A DNA stretch of 64,000 nucleotides from Actinomadura mexicana (lineage in GTDB: Bacteria > Actinomycetota > Actinomycetes > Streptosporangiales > Streptosporangiaceae), in NCBI RefSeq assembly GCF_900188105.1, contig NZ_FZNP01000008.1, forward strand, positions 124,001 to 188,000, given 5' to 3'. Position numbers and translations under genes: made by a program. Below the pieces are notes generated by a model that saw only the letters and a program-made list of their open reading frames with translations, made no database searches and was not told the DNA's origin. Shown piece by piece: positions 38,190 to 46,836 of this stretch. Position 1 is the stretch's first letter, and each line of letters begins with the position of its first letter.

Positions 38190-39194
38190 ATGGCGATGCC
38201 ACTGCGCCAGAGCCTGCGCGTCGGGGGTTACGTCCTGCGCAACAAGCTGGCGGGGCGGACGAGATACCCCTTGATCATGGAGCTGGAGCCGCTGTTCGCG
38301 TGCAACCTCGCGTGCGCGGGCTGCGGGAAGATCCAGCATCCGGCGGACGTGCTCAAGCAGCGGATGCCGGTCGAGCAGGCGGTCGCGGCGGTCCGCGAGT
38401 GCGGCGCGCCGATGGTGTCGATCGCGGGCGGCGAGCCGCTGATGCATCCGCGGATCGGCGAGCTGGTCGCCGAGCTGGTGCGGATGAAGCGGTACGTGTT
38501 CCTGTGCACGAACGCCGCACTGATCCCGAAGAAGATCGATCTGTTCCGGCCGTCCCGCTACTTCGCCTGGGCGGTGCACGTCGACGGGCTGCGCGAGCGT
38601 CACGACGCGTCCGTCTGCAAGGAGGGCGTGTTCGACGAGGCGGTGGACGCGATCAGGATGTGCCAGGAGCGGGGGTTCCGGGTCACGACGAACACGACCG
38701 TGTTCAACACCGACACCCCGCAGACCGTCATCGACGTCCTCGACTACCTCAACGACGAGCTCCGCGTCGACCAGATGATGATCTCGCCCGCGTACGCCTA
38801 CGAGAAGGCGCCCGACCAGGACCACTTCCTCGGTGTGCAGGAGACCCGCGGCCTGTTCCGCAAGACGTTCGCGGACGGGCGCCGCGAACGGTGGCGGTTC
38901 AACCACTCGCCGCTGTTCCTGGACTTCCTGGAGGGGAAGGTCGACTTCCCGTGCACGGCGTGGGCCATCCCGTCGTACTCGCTGAAGGGCTGGCAGCGGC
39001 CCTGCTACCTGATGGACGACGGCTACACCGCGACCTACCGGGAGCTCCTCGACACCACCGACTGGGGCGCCTACGGGCGGGGGCGCGACGAGCGCTGCGC
39101 GAACTGCATGGCGCACTGCGGCTACGAGCCCACCGCCGTGTTCGCGACCATGGGCTCGCTCAAGGAGTCGCTGCGCGCCATGCGGAGCATCTGA
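38190..39194 (+). CDS. hpnH: Adenosyl-hopene transferase HpnH (radical SAM)
   Basis: A 334-residue radical SAM enzyme. FACNLACAGCGK carries the CxxxCxxC iron-sulfur ligands C38, C42 and C45; SIAGGEPL is the SAM-binding GGE motif. The C-terminal RCANCMAHCGYEP gives further cysteines. HpnH joins a 5'-deoxyadenosyl group to hopene, starting the C35 side chain. Its ATG follows the shc stop directly. Downstream side-chain genes (hpnG, hpnO and others) are not in this operon. The stop codon lies in a 15-bp tandem repeat. Confidence 0.95.
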   Translation: MAMPLRQSLRVGGYVLRNKLAGRTRYPLIMELEPLFACNLACAGCGKIQHPADVLKQRMPVEQAVAAVRECGAPMVSIAGGEPLMHPRIGELVAELVRMKRYVFLCTNAALIPKKIDLFRPSRYFAWAVHVDGLRERHDASVCKEGVFDEAVDAIRMCQERGFRVTTNTTVFNTDTPQTVIDVLDYLNDELRVDQMMISPAYAYEKAPDQDHFLGVQETRGLFRKTFADGRRERWRFNHSPLFLDFLEGKVDFPCTAWAIPSYSLKGWQRPCYLMDDGYTATYRELLDTTDWGAYGRGRDERCANCMAHCGYEPTAVFATMGSLKESLRAMRSI

Positions 39195-39260
39195 GCACGG
39201 AGCATCTGAGCACGGAGCATCTGAGCACGGAGCTGCTGAGCACGGGGCTGCTGAGCACGG
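39186..39260. repeat. 15-bp tandem repeat (five copies) across the hpnH stop codon
   Basis: Five head-to-tail units: AGCATCTGAGCACGG three times (39186-39230), then AGCTGCTGAGCACGG and GGCTGCTGAGCACGG. The first contains the hpnH stop; because the unit is a multiple of three, each copy repeats an in-frame TGA. The array fills the gap between convergent hpnH and the PAP2/acyltransferase gene. Confidence 0.92.
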
Positions 39261-39269
39261 GGCGTCCGA

Positions 39270-41252
39270 TCACCCCGGCTCCTTCCGCAGTTCCTCGAAG
39301 ACGTCGTGGACGGCGTCCATCAGCGCGTCGGCGTCCTCCGCCAGACCGGGGTCGACGGAGAGGCCGAAGCACAGGTCGCGGTGGACGCCGAGCCCGGCGA
39401 TCGCCAGGGGCGTGCCGGGGGCGAGCGGGACGATCGGGTAGACGGCGGTGAGCGGGGCGCCGCACAGCCGCAGGATCCGGTCGGGCCCCGGAAGGCTGGA
39501 CACGGTGCCCTGCAGGAACCGTCCGCTGTAGGACATGCGCGCGAAGCGGGCGTGCAGCGGGGGCGGCATCAGCCGTCCCGCCTGCCACATCACGAACCAC
39601 GCCGCCTGCGCCCGCGTCCCGGACCGCAGCACCCGGCTGCGCCTGGAGATCAGGGCGAGCCGGTCGGTCTCGGCCATCTTCCCGATCGGCAGGTCCACCA
39701 TCACGGCGGTGGTGTGGTTGCCCACCATCGCGCTGCCCGGCGGCCGCATCATCAGCGGGACCGCGACGCGGCACGTGCCGGGCCGGCCGTCCTCCTCGCT
39801 GACGCTCCGGTTCAGGGCACCTGCGACGGCGCACAGCACGACGTCGGTGACGCGGGCGCCGTGGCGGCGGGCGACGTCCCGCACCGTGCCGAGCGGGAGG
39901 ACCATGGTGCCGAACCGGCGCTCGCGCGTCCCGGCGGCGGGCAGCCGCTCCGGCCTGCCGACGGCGGTGGCGAGCTGGCCGAGCCCGACCGCGGTGGCGA
40001 GCGCCTTGCGCAGCGGCGCCCGGGGCGGCCCGGCGACCGGCTCGGGCGGCGGCTCCATCAGGTAGACGGCCTGCGCCACGATGCCGACGCCGTCGGCGAC
40101 CACGTGGTGCATCAGGTAGACGACCGCCGTACGGCCGGGCTCGGCGCCCTTCAGCACGACCATCCGCCAGGGCGGCCGGTCCAGCGGCAGGGCCTCGGAC
40201 TGGAGCCGGGCCACCTCGGCGCGCAGCCCGGCCATGCCGCCGACCCGCTTCTCGGTGACGTGCCACTCCCAGTCGACCCGGTCCTGGTCGCGCCAGACGG
40301 GGCGGCGCCAGCGGCCCCTGCGGACGAGCCGCTGCCGGAAGCGGGGCAGCCCGCCGAGGCGCTCCTCGATCACCCGGACGAGGTCGGCGCGGCCGACGTC
40401 CGCCCGCGAGGTGTCGAGCATGATGACGCCGCCGGCCTGCTGCGGGGACTCGGGCGTCTCCACGGCGAGGAAGAACGCGTCCGGCCCCTGGACGCGCCGC
40501 GCGGGCGGACGCGCGACGCGCTCGGCGAGGTAGACCGGCACGACGACGAACGGCACGGCGGCCAGGGCGTCCAGCAGGTAGTGGTTCGCGGTCGCCAGGA
40601 TGACGTAGAGGGTGACCAGGATGTGCGCGGTGTTCAGCCCCTGCACCCAGCGCTTGGCCTTCACGCGTGCGAGTTCCACGCCGACCCACAGCGTCCAGGC
40701 CATGTGCAGGGACGGGACGGCGGCGAACTCGTCGGCGTGCTTCACCAGCGGCGACCCCCACGACCCCCAGGTGCGGCCGTCGGTGACGGTGTCGACGAAG
40801 CCGAGGCCGGGCGGCATCAGCCTGGGCGGCATGACGGGGTACAGCGCGAAGCACGCCAGGCCGGCGAGGTTGAGCATGACGAACGCGTTGCGGGCCGTGC
40901 GGTACCGCTCGGGGTGGCGCAGGAACAGCCAGACCAGGAGGGCCAGCGCGCTGGCGACGTAGGTGACGGCGTACTCGTAGTTGGCCAGGACCCGCAGGAC
41001 GGGCTGGTCCGCCAGCCAGCCGTTGAGGGCGGGTTCCACGTCCATGTGCAGGGCCCGCTCCAGCGCGTACAGCGACTCCCCGTGCTCCCGGGCCGCCGCC
41101 GCCCTCGCCTGCTCGGGAAGCATCGCCACCAGCGAGTAGAGCGCGAACAGCGCCAGGCCGAGCACGAGCTCGTTCCTGGCGCGGAGCCTCGTGCCCGTGG
41201 CGCCCGGGGCGAAGACCGCGTCCTGCGCGGCGACCGCGTCCTGTGTGCCCAT
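39270..41252 (-). CDS. PAP2 phosphatase / wax-ester-synthase (WS/DGAT) fusion protein
   Basis: A 660-residue two-domain protein. Residues about 20-240 are a multi-helix PAP2-type membrane phosphatase/transferase with PSLHMAW (H183) and ANHYLLDAL (H224), the paired catalytic histidines of the inositolphosphotransferase-like branch. Residues about 250-660 form a WS/DGAT acyltransferase with HHVVADG at 382-388, the HHxxxDG active site, and NHTTAVMVDLP further on. A plausible role is turning phosphatidate into diacylglycerol and acylating it, or making wax esters. ATG 41252 follows GAGGGGG. Convergent with hpnH across the 15-bp repeat. Confidence 0.88.
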   Translation of the reverse strand: MGTQDAVAAQDAVFAPGATGTRLRARNELVLGLALFALYSLVAMLPEQARAAAAREHGESLYALERALHMDVEPALNGWLADQPVLRVLANYEYAVTYVASALALLVWLFLRHPERYRTARNAFVMLNLAGLACFALYPVMPPRLMPPGLGFVDTVTDGRTWGSWGSPLVKHADEFAAVPSLHMAWTLWVGVELARVKAKRWVQGLNTAHILVTLYVILATANHYLLDALAAVPFVVVPVYLAERVARPPARRVQGPDAFFLAVETPESPQQAGGVIMLDTSRADVGRADLVRVIEERLGGLPRFRQRLVRRGRWRRPVWRDQDRVDWEWHVTEKRVGGMAGLRAEVARLQSEALPLDRPPWRMVVLKGAEPGRTAVVYLMHHVVADGVGIVAQAVYLMEPPPEPVAGPPRAPLRKALATAVGLGQLATAVGRPERLPAAGTRERRFGTMVLPLGTVRDVARRHGARVTDVVLCAVAGALNRSVSEEDGRPGTCRVAVPLMMRPPGSAMVGNHTTAVMVDLPIGKMAETDRLALISRRSRVLRSGTRAQAAWFVMWQAGRLMPPPLHARFARMSYSGRFLQGTVSSLPGPDRILRLCGAPLTAVYPIVPLAPGTPLAIAGLGVHRDLCFGLSVDPGLAEDADALMDAVHDVFEELRKEPG

Positions 41253-41398
41253 CGTCCCCCTCGCCCACGGTGGTACCCAAAGACGCGCGCGATCAGACGG
41301 CGTTGGCCGCATTCGGAGCCGACGCACGGTTTGTCGCCACGAGAGGCGGCGGCGCATGCATCCGGATTGGGGGAACCATCTAGCCGATCCGTACGTCT

Positions 41399-41410
41399 AC
41401 GATATATCGT
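41399..41410. promoter_or_regulatory. Palindromic site upstream of the padR gene
   Basis: ACGATATATCGT is a perfect 12-bp palindrome about 50 bp before the PadR start, followed by a related CGTATCG half. AT-rich palindromes of this sort are usual PadR autoregulatory operators. Confidence 0.55.
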
Positions 41411-41459
41411 TGTCGTATCGCGAGAGGTCAAAGAGAGCTCTCAGAAGGTGGTGTAGAAC

Positions 41460-42113
41460 ATGGGGCACATGCACGGCCGCGGCCCATGGGGCCGCGGCGA
41501 CTTCCCGAACTTCGGCGCCCTGTTCGGCGGCGGGCCGGGCCCCTGGGGCCCGCCCGGCGGGTTCGGCCACGGGCCCGGTCCGCGCCCGCCGTGGGCGCGG
41601 GGGCGCGGCGGTCCGTGGGGCCGGGGCGCCAAGGCCCGCAAGGGCAACGTCCGGGCGGCGATCCTCGTCCTGCTGGCCGAGGAGCCGCGCAACGGCTACC
41701 AGATCATCCAGGAGATCGACGAGCGCAGCGACGGGGCCTGGAAGCCGAGCCCAGGCGCGGTCTACCCGGCGCTGCAGCAGCTCGCGGACGAGGGGCTGAT
41801 CGCGGGCGACGAGTCCGGCGGCCGCCGCACCTTCCATCTCACCGCCGAGGGCCGCGCCCACGTGGAGGAGAACGCCGAGCGGCTGGCCGAGCCGTGGGCG
41901 GAGATGACGCCCGAGTTCGGCGAGGGCGTCCCGGAGCTGTTCAAGCAGGCCGCGCAGACCGGGGCCGCGGTGATGCAGATCGTCCATTCCGGCTCGCCCG
42001 AGCAGGTCGGCCAGGCGAAGGACGTCCTGTCGGAGGCCCGCCGCAGCCTGTACCGCATCCTGGCCGACGACCTGGACGACCCCGGGCCGACGGCCGACGA
42101 CACCGAGGAGTGA
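41460..42113 (+). CDS. PadR-family transcriptional regulator
   Basis: A 217-residue regulator. The first 58 residues are Gly/Pro/Arg-rich and low in complexity (for example FGGGPGPWGPPGGFGHGPG). The winged helix follows, with RAAILVLLAEEPRNGYQII and KPSPGAVYPALQQLADEGLI, the PadR signature, then GRRTFHLTAEGRAH. A helical C-terminal dimerisation part completes it. The start follows AGAAGGTGG. Three bp before the DUF1707 gene, so both are one transcript, a common actinobacterial pair. Confidence 0.92.
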   Translation: MGHMHGRGPWGRGDFPNFGALFGGGPGPWGPPGGFGHGPGPRPPWARGRGGPWGRGAKARKGNVRAAILVLLAEEPRNGYQIIQEIDERSDGAWKPSPGAVYPALQQLADEGLIAGDESGGRRTFHLTAEGRAHVEENAERLAEPWAEMTPEFGEGVPELFKQAAQTGAAVMQIVHSGSPEQVGQAKDVLSEARRSLYRILADDLDDPGPTADDTEE

Positions 42114-42115
42114 TC

Positions 42116-42625
42116 ATGGCACCGCGTGACGAGATCCGCATCGGCGACGCCGAGCGCGACGCCGTCATGGTCGCCCTGCACGACCACTTCGCCGAGGGCC
42201 GGCTGGACCGCCCCGAGCTCGACGAGCGGCTGGAGGCCGTGCTCGCCGCCAAGACGCGCGGTGACCTGCGCCCCCTCGTCCGGGACCTGCCGTCCCCGAC
42301 CGGGCTGCCCGAACCCCCCGAGAAGGCCCCGTGGGAGTCCCCGCCCGGGTCCGCGTGGGAGCCGGGGGCGGCGGTCGTGTTCGGCGGGCCGGGGCACCCC
42401 GCCTGGCACCGCCACCGCCGGCACATGGCCCACCGCCACCGGGGCAGGCCGGTCTTCCCGGTCTTCCCCCTGCTGTTCGCGGCGTTCCTGGTGCTCGCCT
42501 TCACGGCGGGGCCCGGCACGGGGGCCCTCGTCGTCCTGCAGATCGCGCTGGCCGCCTGGGTCGTGCGCGCGGTCCTGCTGGCGTTCGGGATCCGCCGGGC
42601 CCGGCGCCACGCTCCCGGCTCCTGA
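42116..42625 (+). CDS. DUF1707 (SHOCT-like) membrane protein
   Basis: A 169-residue protein. Residues about 5-58 are the DUF1707 domain (IRIGDAERDAVMVALHDHF, then GRLDRPELDERLEAVLAAKT), typical of small actinobacterial envelope-associated proteins. A proline/histidine-rich linker leads to one long or two short hydrophobic helices (about 118-160). Function is unknown. ATG 42116 follows the PadR stop after two bases, so it is probably controlled by PadR. Confidence 0.85.
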   Translation: MAPRDEIRIGDAERDAVMVALHDHFAEGRLDRPELDERLEAVLAAKTRGDLRPLVRDLPSPTGLPEPPEKAPWESPPGSAWEPGAAVVFGGPGHPAWHRHRRHMAHRHRGRPVFPVFPLLFAAFLVLAFTAGPGTGALVVLQIALAAWVVRAVLLAFGIRRARRHAPGS

Positions 42626-42798
42626 CCGGGGGACGGTTCAGGCGGCCGCCGGGACGCAGCGGTCGGGGACGGCGTCGCGGAGGGCAGGCCGGCCGCGCGC
42701 GATCACCTGGACGCGCTGCGCCTGCGGGCGGCCGCCGATGGACGTCGTCCCCGGCGGCGGGCGTGGCCTCGCCGCCGGCCCGTGCCCGCACCGCGCGG

Positions 42799-43188
42799 TC
42801 AGCCCCCGTGGAGCGCGAGCTCGTAGTGCAGCGTCCGGTAGCCCTTCAGCTTGTGGGCCAGCGGCACCGCGAACCCCTGCAGGAGCGGGTGCTTGCGGGC
42901 GAGCAGCCTGCGGATCGGCCGCGCCTCCTCCTCGGTGAGGAGGCGGACGCGGCCCCGCGTCCCCGGCCCGGTGGCCTTGCCCCGGAAGGTGCTCGGCGCG
43001 AGCTCCACCTCCGGGTTGCGCGCCAGCCGCCTGGCCTTGAACGCCTTGTCGTAGGTGCGGAAGTAGGCGCGGTCGCCGCGGACGACGACGTTCACGGGCG
43101 TCCCGACCGGCGTCCCGTCCTTGCGGTAGCTCGTCAGCAGGACGGTGCGCTGCTTCCTCAGCTTCTCGAGCGTCGATGTGGTCTCCAT
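42799..43188 (-). CDS. PPOX-class (F420/FMN split-barrel) oxidoreductase
   Basis: A 129-residue single-domain flavin-reductase-like barrel. RTVLLTSYRKDGTPVGTPVNVVV is long; its core YRKDGTPVGTPVN and RTYDKAFKARRLARNP are the diagnostic strands of the PPOX family that binds F420 or FMN. Actinobacterial members of this size usually reduce small molecules with F420H2, which is inference here. Start ATG 43188. The gene is monocistronic in appearance. The 173-bp gap before it (42626-42798) shows nothing I can support. Confidence 0.85.
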   Translation of the reverse strand: METTSTLEKLRKQRTVLLTSYRKDGTPVGTPVNVVVRGDRAYFRTYDKAFKARRLARNPEVELAPSTFRGKATGPGTRGRVRLLTEEEARPIRRLLARKHPLLQGFAVPLAHKLKGYRTLHYELALHGG

Positions 43189-43240
43189 GCCCGGGAGACG
43201 TGTTGCCCGCTCCCGGATGTGACATCACCGCGCCCCGGCA

Positions 43241-43867
43241 TCACCCGGTGCGGAGTGCCGCCGCCTCGGAGGCGAGCTTGCCGACGCGGTCCCAGTCGCC
43301 GTCGCGGAGGGCGTCCGCGGGGGTGAGCCAGGAGCCGCCGACGCAGCCGACGTTGCCGAGCGCGAGGTACTCGGCGGCGTTCCGCAGGCCGACCCCGCCC
43401 GTCGGGCAGAACCGGATCTGCGGCAGCGGCCCGCCCAGCGCCTTCAGGTAGGCGGCGCCGCCCGCCGCCTCGGCCGGGAAGAACTTCATCGCCGTGATCC
43501 CGTTCTCCAGCAGGGCGACGGCCTCCGAGGCGGTCGCGACGCCCGGCAGGAACGGCAGCCCGGTCGCGACCATCGCCGCCTGGAGGCGCGCCGTGCAGCC
43601 GGGGCTGACCAGGAACTTCGCCCCGGCGGCGGCCGAGCGCTCGGCGTCCTCGGGGCGCACGACGGTCCCCGCGCCCACCACGGCGTCCGGGACCTCGGCG
43701 GCGATCCGCGCGATCGCCGCGAGCGCGGACGGCGTGCGCAGCGTCACCTCGATCACCGGGAGGCCGCCCTCCACCAGGGCGCGGGCCAGCGGGACGGCGG
43801 CCTCGGCGTCGTCCAGCACCACCACGGGGATGACGGGCGCGAGGTCGAACAGGTCTTCGGCGATCAT
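43241..43867 (-). CDS. eda: 2-keto-3-deoxy-6-phosphogluconate aldolase
   Basis: A 208-residue class I aldolase that splits KDPG to pyruvate and glyceraldehyde 3-phosphate. [12 protein letters not shown] carries the catalytic glutamate, FLVSPGC the phosphate-proximal cysteine region, and [14 protein letters not shown] the Schiff-base lysine; CPTGGV binds phosphate. ATG 43867 overlaps the glucokinase stop (ATGA). Last gene of the edd-glk-eda operon. Confidence 0.95.
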   Translation of the reverse strand: MIAEDLFDLAPVIPVVVLDDAEAAVPLARALVEGGLPVIEVTLRTPSALAAIARIAAEVPDAVVGAGTVVRPEDAERSAAAGAKFLVSPGCTARLQAAMVATGLPFLPGVATASEAVALLENGITAMKFFPAEAAGGAAYLKALGGPLPQIRFCPTGGVGLRNAAEYLALGNVGCVGGSWLTPADALRDGDWDRVGKLASEAAALRTG

Positions 43868-44880
43868 GCGGGCTCCAGATCGGGCAGGCTCTGCGCGAGC
43901 CGGGCGGCGGCGCCGACGAGGGCCGGGCCGGGATGGACGATGAGGGCGGTCGGGATGGCGCGCATGTAGTCCTCGACGGGAGGCTTCCCCTCGAAGCGGG
44001 CACGGAACGCGCTGCCCTGCAGCACGTCCGCGATCCGCGGCAGGATCCCGCCGCCGAGATAGACGCCGCCCCGCGCGCCGAGCGTGAGGGCGACGTTGCC
44101 CGCGAGCGACCCGAGCAGCGCGCAGAACATGTCCACGGCCTCGCGGCACAGGGGGTCGTCGCGGTCCTCGCTGATCTGCCGCGGGGTCAGGTTCAGCGCG
44201 GGCCGGCCGTCGATCGCGGCGAGGTAGCGGCGGATGCGGGCCAGGCCCGCCCCCGACAGCAGGTACTCCGCGGTGGCCGCGCCCTTCTCGGCGCGCAGCA
44301 GCCGCGTCACCACGATCTCCCGGTCGGTGGCGGCCGGGACGTCGACCTGGCCGCCCTCGCCGGGCAGCGGAACGTAGCCCGACGGCGTCCGGACGAGCCC
44401 GGCGACGCCGAGGCCCGTGCCGGGCCCGACCACCGCGAGGGGCGCGCCTGGGTCCGGACGCCCCCGCCCGAGGGAGACGAGGTCGTCGTCACCGAGGTGC
44501 GGCAGGGCCAGGGCGAGCGCCTCGAAGTCGTTGATGACGTCCAGATGCGCCAGGCCGAGATGGGCGCGCACCGCCTCCGGGTCGCCCTCGGGCCAGCCCG
44601 CGTTGGTCAAATGGAACGTGCCATTCGTGACGGGGCCCGCCACGGCCAGGCACGCCGCCACCGGGCGCACGCCGACCGCGTCGAGATAGGCGGCCGCGGC
44701 CTCCGCGAGCCCCGGATGGTCGCGGGTCGGCAGCGCCCTGACCTCGGAAAGGGCACCCCCGGGGCCCTCCACCAGCCCGAACCGGGCATTGGTCCCGCCC
44801 ACGTCCGCGACCAGCCACGTCCCGCTCGGTACCTGCGACGGGGGAGCGACCCCCCACTCCCCCCGGTCCGCTTCGCTCAT
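43864..44880 (-). CDS. glk: Glucokinase
   Basis: A 338-residue ATP-dependent hexokinase of the Glk (E. coli-like, non-ROK) type. [15 protein letters not shown] is the phosphate-binding motif; [12 protein letters not shown] and [14 protein letters not shown] contact glucose, with the catalytic aspartate in [17 protein letters not shown] and LPGEGGQVD complete the active site. ATG 44880 shares one base with the edd stop. It phosphorylates glucose entering the pathway, fitting its place between edd and eda. Confidence 0.94.
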   Translation of the reverse strand: MSEADRGEWGVAPPSQVPSGTWLVADVGGTNARFGLVEGPGGALSEVRALPTRDHPGLAEAAAAYLDAVGVRPVAACLAVAGPVTNGTFHLTNAGWPEGDPEAVRAHLGLAHLDVINDFEALALALPHLGDDDLVSLGRGRPDPGAPLAVVGPGTGLGVAGLVRTPSGYVPLPGEGGQVDVPAATDREIVVTRLLRAEKGAATAEYLLSGAGLARIRRYLAAIDGRPALNLTPRQISEDRDDPLCREAVDMFCALLGSLAGNVALTLGARGGVYLGGGILPRIADVLQGSAFRARFEGKPPVEDYMRAIPTALIVHPGPALVGAAARLAQSLPDLEPA

Positions 44881-46688
44881 CAGAAGATCCCCGCGCCACG
44901 TTCGGCCGGGCCCACGGCGTGGCGGAACGCCTGGAACAGCTCCCGCCCCGTGCCGTACGTCTGGTCGGGCGGCCCCGCGGCGGGCTCGCGGGCGGCGAAC
45001 TCCTCGGCGGAGACGAGGACCTCCAGCACCCCCGCGTCCGCGTCGAGCCGGACGACGTCGCCGTCGCGGACGCGGGCGAGCGGCCCGCCCGCCGAGGCCT
45101 CCGGCGACACGTGGATCGCGGCGGGCACCGCCCCGGAGGCGCCCGACATGCGGCCGTCGGTCACCAGCGCGACGCGGTGCCCCCGGTCCTGGAGCACCGA
45201 CAGCGGCGGGGTGAGCCGGTGCAGCTCCGGCATGCCGTTCGCGCGCGGCCCCTGGTTGCGGACGACCGCGACGACGTCCCGGTCCAGCTCCCCGGCGGCG
45301 AACGCCTCCTGGAGCGCCTCCTGCGAGTCGAACACGCGGGCGGGGGCCTCGATGGTCCGGTGCTCCGGCCGGACCGCCGACACCTTGACGACCGCCCGTC
45401 CGAGGTTGCCGCGCACGGTGTGCAGGCCGCCGTGCGTGTCGAACGGCTCGGCGGCCGGGCGCAGGACCTCGGTGTCGCCGGACTCCCCGGGCGCCTCCCG
45501 CCACTCGACCTTGCCGCCGACGAGCTCCGGAACGTTGCGGTAGGCCGCGAGGGTGTCGCCGCCGACCGTCCGCGCGTCCTCGTGCAGGAGCCCGGCGTCG
45601 ATCAGCTCGCCGATGAGGAACGCGGTGCCGCCCGCCGCGTGGAAGTGGTTCACATCGGCGGTCCCGTTCGGGTAGAGGCGGGTGAGCAACGGCGTGACCT
45701 TGGACAGCTCGTCGAAGTCGTCCCAGGTCAGCTCGATGCCCGCCGCGGCCGCCATGGCCACCAGGTGCAGCGTGTGGTTGGTCGAGCCGCCCGTCGCGAG
45801 CAGCGCGACGACGCCGTTGACGAACGCGCGCTCGTCGAGCATCTCCCCGATCGGGGTGTAGCCGTCGCCCAGGTCCGTGAGCTTGAGGATGCGCCTGCCC
45901 ACCGCCTCGGTGAGGCCGTCGCGCAGCTTGGTGCCCGGCGGGACGAAGCTGGCGCCCGGCAGGTGCAGCCCCATGACCTCCATGAGCAGCTGGTTGGAGT
46001 TGGCCGTCCCGTAGAAGGTGCAGGTGCCGGGCGAGTGGTAGGACGCCGCCTCGGCGGCGAGCAGCTGCTCGCGCCCGATCTCACCCGCCGCGAACCGCTT
46101 GCGGACCTTGGCCTTCTCGCCGTTCGGCAGCCCCGACGCCATCGGCCCGGCGGGCACCAGGATCACCGGCAGGTGCCCGAACGACAGCGCCCCGATCACC
46201 AGCCCCGGCACGATCTTGTCGCACACGCCGAGCAGCAGCGCGCCGTCGAACATGTCGTGCGACAGCGCCACGGCCGTCGCCATCGCCACCACGTCCCGGC
46301 TGAACAGGGACAGCTCCATGCCGGCCCGGCCCTGGGTGATGCCGTCGCACATCGCGGGGACGCCGCCGGCGAACTGCGCCGTGCCGCCCCCCGCGCGGAT
46401 CGCGGACTTCAGGATCTCGGGGTAGTCCTGGAGCGGCTGGTGCGCGGAGAGCATGTCGTTGTAGGCCGACACGATCGCGATGTTGGGCGTGACGTCGCCG
46501 CGCAGCCACAGCTTGTCCTGGACGCCGCAGGCCGCGAAGCCGTGCGCGAGGTTCGCGCACCCCATCCCGCCGCGGACCGGGCCCTGCGACCGGGCCTCCC
46601 GGATCCGGTTCAGGTACGCGCCGCGGGGTCCGGCGCTCCGCTCGACGACGCGCCGGGTCACTGCCGCCAGCACGGGGTGCACAACCAT
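44880..46688 (-). CDS. edd: 6-phosphogluconate dehydratase
   Basis: A 602-residue IlvD/Edd-family [4Fe-4S] dehydratase that converts 6-phosphogluconate to KDPG. Cluster cysteines lie in [18 protein letters not shown] and [22 protein letters not shown] and [17 protein letters not shown] are the conserved C-terminal blocks. ATG 46688 has GGAG 7-8 nt upstream; a TTG at 46700 is in frame. First gene of the Entner-Doudoroff operon, divergent from the ROK regulator with an inverted repeat between them. Confidence 0.95.
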   Translation of the reverse strand: MVVHPVLAAVTRRVVERSAGPRGAYLNRIREARSQGPVRGGMGCANLAHGFAACGVQDKLWLRGDVTPNIAIVSAYNDMLSAHQPLQDYPEILKSAIRAGGGTAQFAGGVPAMCDGITQGRAGMELSLFSRDVVAMATAVALSHDMFDGALLLGVCDKIVPGLVIGALSFGHLPVILVPAGPMASGLPNGEKAKVRKRFAAGEIGREQLLAAEAASYHSPGTCTFYGTANSNQLLMEVMGLHLPGASFVPPGTKLRDGLTEAVGRRILKLTDLGDGYTPIGEMLDERAFVNGVVALLATGGSTNHTLHLVAMAAAAGIELTWDDFDELSKVTPLLTRLYPNGTADVNHFHAAGGTAFLIGELIDAGLLHEDARTVGGDTLAAYRNVPELVGGKVEWREAPGESGDTEVLRPAAEPFDTHGGLHTVRGNLGRAVVKVSAVRPEHRTIEAPARVFDSQEALQEAFAAGELDRDVVAVVRNQGPRANGMPELHRLTPPLSVLQDRGHRVALVTDGRMSGASGAVPAAIHVSPEASAGGPLARVRDGDVVRLDADAGVLEVLVSAEEFAAREPAAGPPDQTYGTGRELFQAFRHAVGPAERGAGIF

Positions 46689-46741
46689 CAGATGCTCCAA
46701 GACCAGGGGATCGCAGGATCACCAAACTAGCGAGACATCGG

Positions 46742-46776
46742 TCATCCGTTCAACCGTACTTATGAACTTTGGATGA
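46742..46776. promoter_or_regulatory. Inverted repeat in the edd/ROK divergent promoter
   Basis: TCATCC (46742-46747) and GGATGA (46771-46776) enclose TTCA...TGAA, forming an interrupted palindrome of 35 bp in an AT-richer stretch. It is a likely operator for the divergent ROK protein. Confidence 0.5.
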
Positions 46777-46836
46777 CAAAAGTAAGGATGTTCCTCGAAC
46801 TGGACGCACGAAAGCCGCGGGTGCTTGACTGGCCGG

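Noticed and set aside
39186-39260. Tandem repeat considered as a CRISPR array
   Set aside because: Units are 15 bp, directly adjacent, with no spacers and no cas genes nearby.
42638-42798. Minus-strand open stretch downstream of the PPOX gene
   Set aside because: No start, no recognisable motif and only 160 bp; not enough to call a gene or a remnant.
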